Positions 6,928 through 13,006 of a DNA stretch of 13,724 nt are shown here, in pieces (position 1 is the first letter of the stretch; the number at the start of each line of letters is the position of its first letter). Origin of the DNA: Actinomycetota bacterium (GTDB lineage Bacteria > Actinomycetota > Thermoleophilia > Gaiellales > F1-60-MAGs149); contig CANKHS010000022.1 of assembly GCA_947481755.1 (NCBI GenBank), positions 1-13,724 on the forward strand, in the 5' to 3' direction. Both the position numbers and the translations under genes were made by a program. The notes under the pieces were generated by a model, which saw only the letters and a list, made by a program, of their open reading frames with translations, was not told where the DNA came from and did no database searches.

Positions 6928-7928
6928 GGCGCTCCCACCTCGACGCGCTCGATCGCCTGCAGCACCGTCGTCGGTGGACGCACGAGCAGCGACCGGCCAA
7001 CTGCACGCGCCAGCGTCTGCGAGCGCTCATCGAGATACTCAGCGGGAGACTTGCCATCGACACGCGCGACCATCAGGATGCCGAGTTCGCAGACCGTCGC
7101 GGGCTCGTCGATCAATGCCTCAGCCCGCTCGCGGTAGGCGCCATAGAAACCACGCGCCAGCGCCGTAAACAGGGCCCGCTGACGCGGCATGTGCAACGCC
7201 TTCAGACAGAGGTGATTGAGACAGAAGGCGACGTCGAAGACCGGATCGCCCCAATGCGCCACCTCAACGTCCAGCACCAACATCCGATCGGAATACGCAA
7301 TCAGGTTCTTGGGTGCGTAATCGCCGAGCACGAGCGCACGGCGCGTCGCGAGCAGACGCGCGATCTCCACGTCGATCAGGTCGGCGAGGTCGGGGTGTCG
7401 CGCGGCAACGCTGCGGTGATAGGGGTCGATGCGACCTTGGATCATCGTCTGTAGGTCGTCAAAGTCGACAGCGACCTGAGGATCACTGGCGGATGCCGTG
7501 TGAATCCGACCAAGTAGGTCACCGGCTTGATAGCCGTCACGTAACTCGATTTGGCCAGCAAGCAACAGCTCCTTCCAGGTCGCGCCACCCGGCGGGGCGC
7601 AGGTCATGCCAAAGGCGTGGTTGTCGTCGTCGGTAAAGACCACAGAGGGCGCAACCCCGGGGCCGAGCAGACGGTTGATCGTGCTCAGGCAACGATGCTC
7701 GACCGAGCTGCGGCCGACATCGTAGGCCCAGACCTCAGCGACCCGTAGAAACGGCAGCGCCTGCTTTGCCACGAGACATCCTGTCTCCCACTCGACCCGC
7801 CAGACGTCGTTCGAAATACCGCCGCCCAGCGCACTCACCGAGCAATGCGCGGAGGCAGGCACAACGCCACGTTCGACGAGATACGGCACCAGCGTGCTGT
7901 CGAGGAGTTCCACCTGCGCAGTATCCAC
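6924..7928 (-). CDS. APH/choline-kinase-fold phosphotransferase, substrate unknown
   Basis: A 334-residue small-molecule kinase of the aminoglycoside phosphotransferase/choline kinase/methylthioribose kinase superfamily. Visible elements are a glycine-rich loop GGGISNDVWRV (35-45), an ATP-binding lysine in LVAKQ (about K55), the catalytic loop LGDYAPKN (201-208) with D203 and N208, and the metal-binding LDVEVAHWGDP with D220. The catalytic-loop histidine usual in HGDxxxxN is Leu201 (CTC, one base from CAC). I prefer GTG 7928, which has AGGT spaced seven bases upstream; a TTG at 7958 would overlap the divergent ABC gene. It overlaps the enolase-like gene by four bases, so the two are co-translated and probably act in one pathway. 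An antibiotic-resistance role is possible for the fold but the coupling argues for metabolism. Confidence 0.8.
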   Translation of the reverse strand: MDTAQVELLDSTLVPYLVERGVVPASAHCSVSALGGGISNDVWRVEWETGCLVAKQALPFLRVAEVWAYDVGRSSVEHRCLSTINRLLGPGVAPSVVFTDDDNHAFGMTCAPPGGATWKELLLAGQIELRDGYQAGDLLGRIHTASASDPQVAVDFDDLQTMIQGRIDPYHRSVAARHPDLADLIDVEIARLLATRRALVLGDYAPKNLIAYSDRMLVLDVEVAHWGDPVFDVAFCLNHLCLKALHMPRQRALFTALARGFYGAYRERAEALIDEPATVCELGILMVARVDGKSPAEYLDERSQTLARAVGRSLLVRPPTTVLQAIERVEVGAP

Positions 7929-7937
7929 GATTGCACC

Positions 7938-7943
7938 TACCCT
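7938..7943 (+). promoter_or_regulatory. Leaderless-type -10 element of the ABC operon
   Basis: TACCCT is followed by six bases (TAGCCC) and the GTG start at 7950, with no Shine-Dalgarno. The -35 position 17 bases upstream reads TGCGCA, a weak match. The whole divergent gap to the kinase start is only 21 bases, so this promoter and the kinase promoter must overlap coding sequence or each other. Confidence 0.45.
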
Positions 7944-7949
7944 TAGCCC

Positions 7950-8864
7950 GTGGAGCAACCGACAGCGATCGAAGTACGAGGCGCAAGTCGTCGGTATGGC
8001 AGCATCCAGGCACTCGACAATGTGACCCTAACCATCGACGCACCTGCCACTGGCCTCCTTGGCCAGAACGGCGCAGGTAAGTCGACACTGATGAAGGCCA
8101 TCCTCGGTCTCGTGCGCCTCGATGCCGGCGAGGTCCAAGTGCTCGGGCACGATGCGCGCCGTGAGGGCGAACAGGTGCGGCGTCGCATTGGCTATGCCCC
8201 CGAGCATGAATGCTTGCCCCCGGAATTGACGGCCGCCGATCTCTGCCGACATCTCGCAGAGCTGCGTGGACTCTCCCGCGCCGACGCGATTCGTCGCGCT
8301 TCGGAGGTCCTGTTCGCGGTCGGCCTTGAAGAAGAGCGCTCGCGCGTGATCGGCTCGTTCTCGCTTGGCATGCGCCAGCGCGTCAAGATCGCCCAGGCGC
8401 TCGTCCACGCACCCGAGCTGATCATTCTCGATGAGCCCACCAACGGACTCGACCCCGCTCAACGAGCCGAGATGCTCGATGTCATTCGCCGCGTCTCGCG
8501 CGACCTCAATGTCCGCGTGCTGATCTCATCGCACATCCTCGATGACATTCGCCGCACCTGTGACGCTGTCGTGGTGATGCGCAACGGTGCCGTCAAGCTG
8601 GCTCGTCCACTCGCGGCCGAGGCCGACGAGGCCGACGTCTTGCGTGCCGAGACAGTCGCCGATTCGGCACCGTTCGTCGCCGCGATGACCGTCGCAGGTC
8701 TCGACTGCACCGTGCTCGACACAACCACGACCCGAGTTGTCATCCGCTCCGAACGAGACCGCGACGTCCTTCGTGACACCGCGGCCAGCACCGGCGTTGG
8801 CCTGCGGCGCCTGCACCGCGATGGCCCATCGATCGAGGACGAACTGCTGGAGGCGATCGGATGA
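7950..8864 (+). CDS. ABC transporter ATP-binding protein (first of two)
   Basis: Cytoplasmic ATPase of 304 residues that powers an ABC-2 type transporter. Walker A is GQNGAGKST (38-46). The Q-loop region reads GYAPEHE (81-87), with Glu where Gln is usual. The signature is the degenerate form SLGMRQRVKIAQA (138-150), Walker B is LIILDEP (157-163) and the switch histidine is H195 in ISSHI. This form is typical of the CcmA/DrrA-like export ATPases. The C-terminal 90 or so residues form an extra domain of the kind found in drug or polysaccharide exporters. It starts with GTG, is probably leaderless, and ends in an ATGA overlap with the next gene. It probably pairs with the permease at 8861. The substrate is not evident. 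Confidence 0.93.
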   Translation: MEQPTAIEVRGASRRYGSIQALDNVTLTIDAPATGLLGQNGAGKSTLMKAILGLVRLDAGEVQVLGHDARREGEQVRRRIGYAPEHECLPPELTAADLCRHLAELRGLSRADAIRRASEVLFAVGLEEERSRVIGSFSLGMRQRVKIAQALVHAPELIILDEPTNGLDPAQRAEMLDVIRRVSRDLNVRVLISSHILDDIRRTCDAVVVMRNGAVKLARPLAAEADEADVLRAETVADSAPFVAAMTVAGLDCTVLDTTTTRVVIRSERDRDVLRDTAASTGVGLRRLHRDGPSIEDELLEAIG

Positions 8865-9760
8865 GCGCCGCCAAGATCCACGACGTTCGGTACCGCCCCT
8901 ACGACGGCGAGGTGACCGGCAGCAGCCGTCGCGCGATTATCTCGATGGCGCGATGGAGTGCCCTGCGGGCACTCGGAGCACGCCGCCCCTGGACCGCGAA
9001 GATCGTGCCAGTTGGCCTCGCCTTTATCGCACTCGGGCCCGCCATCACTGCCCTCGGCGTCAAGGCCCTGCTTGGCACGCAGGTGACACAGAAACTACCT
9101 GGCGACCTCGTGCCGTATGGCCCGTACTACCAACTGATCGGCTTTGCCATCCTCGCCTACGCCGCAATCGTGATCCCCGAGACGATCTGCCCCGACCGTC
9201 GCAGTCGCGTACTCGACCTCTACCTTTCGACAGCGCTGAGTCCCCGCGAGTACGTGCTGGGCAAGATCTTCGCGTCCCTCACCCCACTGCTCGCGGTGAC
9301 AACACTGCCACTTGCCTTCCTCTACGTCGGCAACGTCTTCTTCGCGACGTACCCCTTGGCCTACGTCCAAGACCATCTGCGCGAGATCCCCGCCATTCTC
9401 GGTGGCGGTCTGTTGATCGCACTCGTCTACACGTTGCTCGGCCTCGCGATCGCATCACTGACGAGCCGCCGCGCCTTTGCCAGCGTGGGCTTCATTCTGC
9501 TGATGATCATCTCGACCCTGATTAGTGGCGTCCTGCGCCACGCGGCAAACCTCGGGCCCAATTCGCGCCTGATCAATCTGCAGGGCCTCCCGATCTGGCT
9601 CGCACAAAAGATGATTGGCGAGTCGCCGGGCATCATCAAAGACGGTCCTCTCAAGCATGTCGATACGCCCGACGTCGGGCTGTTGATCCTGATGAACGCG
9701 ATCTTGATCGTGGTCTGTGTTGGCGTTCTCGTTTTGCGTTATCGCCGGAGCGACGCATGA
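8861..9760 (+). CDS. ABC-2 type transporter permease (first of two)
   Basis: Membrane subunit of 299 residues with about six predicted helices (roughly 47-70, 88-107, 135-158, 178-200, 205-226 and 271-292). The cytoplasmic N-terminus carries HDVRYRPYDGEVTG, a lead seen in several bacterial ABC-2 permeases encoded next to their ATPase. PDRRSRVLDLYLSTALSPREYVLGK (about 111-135) is the cytosolic coupling region before the third helix, matching the 'RExGxLxxLLxxPxSR' region of ABC-2 permeases. Start ATG 8861 lies in the four-base ATGA overlap with the upstream ATPase, and its own stop overlaps the next ATPase start in the same way. This points to tight co-translation. Family assignment is by pattern and context. 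Confidence 0.85.
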   Translation: MSAAKIHDVRYRPYDGEVTGSSRRAIISMARWSALRALGARRPWTAKIVPVGLAFIALGPAITALGVKALLGTQVTQKLPGDLVPYGPYYQLIGFAILAYAAIVIPETICPDRRSRVLDLYLSTALSPREYVLGKIFASLTPLLAVTTLPLAFLYVGNVFFATYPLAYVQDHLREIPAILGGGLLIALVYTLLGLAIASLTSRRAFASVGFILLMIISTLISGVLRHAANLGPNSRLINLQGLPIWLAQKMIGESPGIIKDGPLKHVDTPDVGLLILMNAILIVVCVGVLVLRYRRSDA

Positions 9761-10689
9761 CGCCATTACTCGAGTTTGATCGTGTCTCCAAATGGTTTCG
9801 CGATACCGTCGCCGTAGGCGATGTCTCCTTCGCGATCGAGCCGGGTGTCACCGGACTGCTTGGCCACAACGGTGCGGGCAAGTCGACGGCCATACGCCTC
9901 GCAACGGGTCTCGCTCGTCCCGATGAGGGTTCGGTCCGCGTACTCGGCCTCGATCCGCGTCGCAGCGGCACGGCACGCGCCGCGATTGGCTTAGTCCCCG
10001 ATGGTGATGGACTCTGGCCTGGCCTGACGGCACTCGGACTGGTCGTGTCCTGTGCTCGCCTGCGCGGAGTCGCCAACCCGCACGAGGCCGCCCGACGCGC
10101 ATTGACCACCGTGGACCTGCTCGACGTGGCCGATCGCGAGGTCAAGGGGTTCTCGCAAGGCATGCGCCAACGCGTCAAGATCGCCCAGGCGCTGGTGCAC
10201 GATCCCCAAGTGCTGATTCTCGACGAACCACTCAACGGGCTCGATCCCCAGCAGCGCGAAACCACCATCGCGCTCCTGCGCGACCTCGGCAATCAGGGCA
10301 TCGCGACGCTGTTTTCCAGCCACGTCCTGAGCGAGGTCGAGCGGGTCGCCGATCGCGTACTCGTGCTCGTCAATGGGCGCCTCGTCGCTGAGGGATCGCC
10401 GCAGGGCCTCCGCGAGTTGATGGACGAGCGCCCACGACGCGTCCAGGTTGCGACCACCAACGCTCGAGCCGTCGCCGCAGGCTTGGCAGGACTGCCTGGA
10501 GTCGAGAGCGTTGAGATCACTGACGAGGGCGTCCTCGTCGAGACGCGCGACCCAACGGCACTGGCGCTCGCACTGCCCGAGTTGGCCGTGGCTACGAACG
10601 CCCAGCTGCGCTCGATCGAGCCGACCGACGAGGACCTCGAGAGTGTCTATGGCTATCTGACCGAGCGGGCCCGAGGGACACGTCGATGA
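9757..10689 (+). CDS. ABC transporter ATP-binding protein (second of two)
   Basis: ATPase of 310 residues. Walker A is GHNGAGKST (36-44), the signature is SQGMRQRVKIAQA (133-145), Walker B is VLILDEP (152-158) and the switch histidine is H189 in SSHVL. At the Q-loop the sequence is LVPDGDG (79-85), with Asp where Gln or Glu is expected. The C-terminal region (about 220-310) is an accessory domain with a repeated beta-alpha pattern around PRRVQVATTN and GVESVEITDEGVLVE. It resembles the upstream ATPase, and around the signature motif a 35-base block differs by a single base, which suggests the two arose by duplication. It is bounded by ATGA overlaps on both sides and probably pairs with the permease at 10686. 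Confidence 0.93.
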   Translation: MTPLLEFDRVSKWFRDTVAVGDVSFAIEPGVTGLLGHNGAGKSTAIRLATGLARPDEGSVRVLGLDPRRSGTARAAIGLVPDGDGLWPGLTALGLVVSCARLRGVANPHEAARRALTTVDLLDVADREVKGFSQGMRQRVKIAQALVHDPQVLILDEPLNGLDPQQRETTIALLRDLGNQGIATLFSSHVLSEVERVADRVLVLVNGRLVAEGSPQGLRELMDERPRRVQVATTNARAVAAGLAGLPGVESVEITDEGVLVETRDPTALALALPELAVATNAQLRSIEPTDEDLESVYGYLTERARGTRR

Positions 10690-11399
10690 CGGTCACGCGC
10701 CTGACTATTCGCGCACTGCTGTTCCGGCGTCGCTCGCTTGCCCTGCTCTTCCCCGTTGCCGCCGTGGTGTTCTTCGTCGCGCTGGCGATCATTCGCGGCG
10801 ACGTGATCCCTGATACCCAGGCAATCATCGTCGGCCGTCTGCTCGTGACGACCGTGGCACCCCTGGTGGCGCTCGTCTTAGCCGTCACGGCAATCGGCGA
10901 TGAGCGCGAATCGGGCACCATCGTCTATCTCGCCACGGCCCGCATCTCGCGACTCCAGATTGTCGCGGAGAAGACCCTGGCCGCCGCTATCTGCGCGGCG
11001 ATCTTGCTCTTCCCCGCGTTTGTGGCGATCGCCATTCTTGGCAGCCACCTCGGCGTTGGCACCGACAACATCCTGCGCGGCATTGCCGGCACGCTGCTGG
11101 TGGCCACGGTCTACTCGGCTGTGTTTGTGATGGTCGGGCTGTTATTGCGCCGGGCACTCGTGGTCGGCATTCTCTACATCCTCGTCTGGGAGGGCGCGAT
11201 CGCCACGATTGCTCCCTCGGCAGAGCGATTCAGCATGACGGCCTGGGGTCGGGGAATCACCGACGGCGGGATCTACGGCCTGACACCGGACCTTGTGCCA
11301 ACGCTCGCTGCCAGCACAGGCGTGGTCGCATTGGTTGCCGTGACCCTGCTTGCTGTGGTGCTGGCAGGCTGGCGTCTCGGACGCATGGACCTGCCCTAA
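10686..11399 (+). CDS. ABC-2 type transporter permease (second of two)
   Basis: Membrane protein of 237 residues with about six predicted helices (roughly 17-36, 51-70, 95-118, 132-154, 156-176 and 207-229). IGDERESGTIVYLATARISRLQ (about 70-91) matches the conserved cytosolic 'ERExGTLxxLLxxPxSR' coupling segment of ABC-2 permeases, and a Lys-rich start of the next helix follows. It is much shorter than the first permease (299 residues) and not clearly similar to it, so the operon joins two different permeases with two related ATPases. The start is in an ATGA overlap with the second ATPase. It is the last gene of the operon; no hairpin with a T-run follows its stop. Confidence 0.83.
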   Translation: MTVTRLTIRALLFRRRSLALLFPVAAVVFFVALAIIRGDVIPDTQAIIVGRLLVTTVAPLVALVLAVTAIGDERESGTIVYLATARISRLQIVAEKTLAAAICAAILLFPAFVAIAILGSHLGVGTDNILRGIAGTLLVATVYSAVFVMVGLLLRRALVVGILYILVWEGAIATIAPSAERFSMTAWGRGITDGGIYGLTPDLVPTLAASTGVVALVAVTLLAVVLAGWRLGRMDLP

Positions 11400-11544
11400 A
11401 GCCCCTCCAATCCTGAGAAAACTCTCATGTAAAGCGCGTCAGGTTTCGGCACACTCCGGGTCAGCAACAACGACCCATCCCACGGCGGCAGAGCGTTCTG
11501 TCGCCGACATCGTGCCCAACACATCACCTGACCCTGGAGCTCTC
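11400..11544 (+). promoter_or_regulatory. Leader of the Dyp peroxidase gene with a small hairpin
   Basis: This 145-base gap follows the ABC operon. TGAGA-AAAC-TCTCA (11414-11427) is a short perfect dyad. The octamer CTCTCATG occurs at 11422-11429, overlapping this dyad, and again at 11540-11547 across the peroxidase start codon; the first copy is followed at once by TAA, making a start-stop pair. GGAG at 11536-11539, five bases before ATG 11545, is the ribosome binding site. I find no convincing -35/-10 pair and no clear terminator for the upstream operon. Confidence 0.35.
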
Positions 11545-12954
11545 ATGCACGTCCCATCCCTCACCCGCCGTCGCATCCTCACCGCCGCCGCCTCAACGGG
11601 TGCCGCTGCCCTATTCGCCCAACCCGCCGGCATCATTGACAAGGCCGTAGCCGCGGCCAATCCGGCATGCGACCCTCACGCCGCAGTCAATCCGTACGGC
11701 ATCAACCAGGCAGGGATCACCACCAGCGCACCAGAGCATCTACAGTTCGCTGCCTTCGATCTTGCACCCGAGACGACACGGGCGCAGCTGATCGTCCTTC
11801 TACAGACCTGGCAGGGTGCTATCAACACGCTGACACAGGGACAGCCTCTACCGGACGCCGGTGCGCCCGACAAGGCTCCGGCCGACACAGGTGAGGCACT
11901 CGGCCAGCGCGCCGATCGTCTGACCATCACCATCGGCTTCGGACCATCACTCTTTGACGGCCGGTTTGACCTTTCTTCCCTACGCCCGGCCGCACTCGTG
12001 GACATCCCCGCGTTTACCGGTGACGCCCTCGACCCGGCCCGCTCGAACGGCGACCTGTCGGTACAGTGCTGCGCCGGGACGCGGCTTGTTGCGGAGCACG
12101 CCCTACGCACTCTCGCGCGACTCGCGACCGGACGAGCAACGGTGCGCTGGTCCCAGTCGGGCTTCAACGAGCCGCCGGCCGACCCCGCCGAAGGATCGGG
12201 TCGTAACCTGCTGGGCTTCAAGGACGGCACAGCCAACCTCGACGCCACCGACAGTGCCCGGATGGCTCGCAACGTCTGGGTTGATCCGAGTGACGGTCCA
12301 GCCTGGTTGGCTGGCGGCACCTTTCAGGTGTACCGCCGCGTGCTGACCAACATGCGAACGTGGGACGAGAGTGTCCTGTCAGAGCAAGAGGAGGTCTTCG
12401 GCCGCCGTCGCCTGTCGGGTGCACCGTTCGGCGGCGTTCGGGAGAACGATCCGGTCGACAACGCCGTGACGCCCCTGACTGCGCACATTCGCCTCGCAAA
12501 CCCACGCAATGGTGCAGAGAGCGAGAACGAACGCATCCTGCGCCGCGGCTATTCGTTCCACGACGGCCTCGCAAGCGACGGCACGTTCGACGCCGGTCTG
12601 GCCTTCGTCGCGTATCAACGCGATCCACGCCGGCAGTTCATCACCATGCAGACACGACTCGCCGCCAGCGACGCGTTGAACGAGTACATCACCCACACGG
12701 CCTCGGCAATCTTCGTCATCCCTCCCGGGACGACCGCCGCAGGGTTTATCGGCGAGACACTGCTCGGTAGCGCACCGGCTCGCGTGACAGTGCCAGATCC
12801 CGCCGCAGAGCTTACCCGTCCCGCCGCTCCGGGTGTCGTCGCGCCGATTCCTCCAGCCGCACCAGCGCCCGGAGCGCCAGCACCGCGGTTGCCAAAGCAG
12901 CCGAAGCGCCGCGTTCAGCCCCTCCGCAAACGCACTCGCCGCCCCCACAGCTGA
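11545..12954 (+). CDS. Tat-exported Dyp-type haem peroxidase (EfeB-like)
   Basis: Secreted haem enzyme of 469 residues that uses hydrogen peroxide to oxidise dyes, phenolics or porphyrins; EfeB-type members act with iron uptake systems. A twin-arginine signal opens it (LTRRRIL at 6-12, hydrophobic stretch to about 30). The Dyp landmarks are present: GFKDG (224-228) with distal D227, the proximal haem ligand H314 in TAHIRLANPR, the distal Arg in ILRRGYSF (331-338), and VAYQRDPRRQF near 355-365. Start ATG 11545 has GGAG five bases upstream and puts the Tat signal at the N-terminus; the frame is open further upstream but has no such signal. After the catalytic domain (ending near 425) comes a Pro/Ala-rich linker and a tail from 448 with ten Arg/Lys in 22 residues, unusual for the family. 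No efeU or efeO partner is seen. Confidence 0.93.
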   Translation: MHVPSLTRRRILTAAASTGAAALFAQPAGIIDKAVAAANPACDPHAAVNPYGINQAGITTSAPEHLQFAAFDLAPETTRAQLIVLLQTWQGAINTLTQGQPLPDAGAPDKAPADTGEALGQRADRLTITIGFGPSLFDGRFDLSSLRPAALVDIPAFTGDALDPARSNGDLSVQCCAGTRLVAEHALRTLARLATGRATVRWSQSGFNEPPADPAEGSGRNLLGFKDGTANLDATDSARMARNVWVDPSDGPAWLAGGTFQVYRRVLTNMRTWDESVLSEQEEVFGRRRLSGAPFGGVRENDPVDNAVTPLTAHIRLANPRNGAESENERILRRGYSFHDGLASDGTFDAGLAFVAYQRDPRRQFITMQTRLAASDALNEYITHTASAIFVIPPGTTAAGFIGETLLGSAPARVTVPDPAAELTRPAAPGVVAPIPPAAPAPGAPAPRLPKQPKRRVQPLRKRTRRPHS

Positions 12955-12967
12955 ACTCGGGCCGTCA

Positions 12968-12996
12968 TTGACCACCTCTGAGGGTTAGGGTATCCT
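12968..12996 (+). promoter_or_regulatory. Sigma-70-like promoter of the sbtA gene
   Basis: TTGACC (12968-12973) and TATCCT (12991-12996) are separated by 17 bases, the optimal spacing. This is the best -35/-10 pair in the window. The expected transcription start near 13002-13004 lies only about 3-5 bases before ATG 13007, so the mRNA is leaderless or nearly so; no Shine-Dalgarno is present. Confidence 0.7.
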
Positions 12997-12998
12997 AA
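12985..12998. promoter_or_regulatory. Dyad overlapping the sbtA -10 box (possible operator)
   Basis: TTAGGGTATCCTAA is an inverted repeat with six of seven base pairs matching. It covers the -10 box, so a bound repressor would block the polymerase. It resembles one half of the DtxR/IdeR iron-box consensus (TTAGG...CCTAA) but lacks the other half. The regulator is unknown. Confidence 0.4.
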
Positions 12999-13006
12999 GA
13001 CTTCGG

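Noticed and set aside
7929..7958. TTG start at 7958 for the kinase
   Set aside because: It would overlap the divergent ABC gene start; GTG 7928 has a better ribosome binding site.
11350..11544. Upstream extension of the Dyp peroxidase
   Set aside because: It would overlap the last permease and move the Tat signal 65 residues inward.
12985..13003. Full DtxR/IdeR iron box
   Set aside because: Only the first 14 of the 19 consensus positions match well; the right-hand end does not, so I report it only as a dyad.
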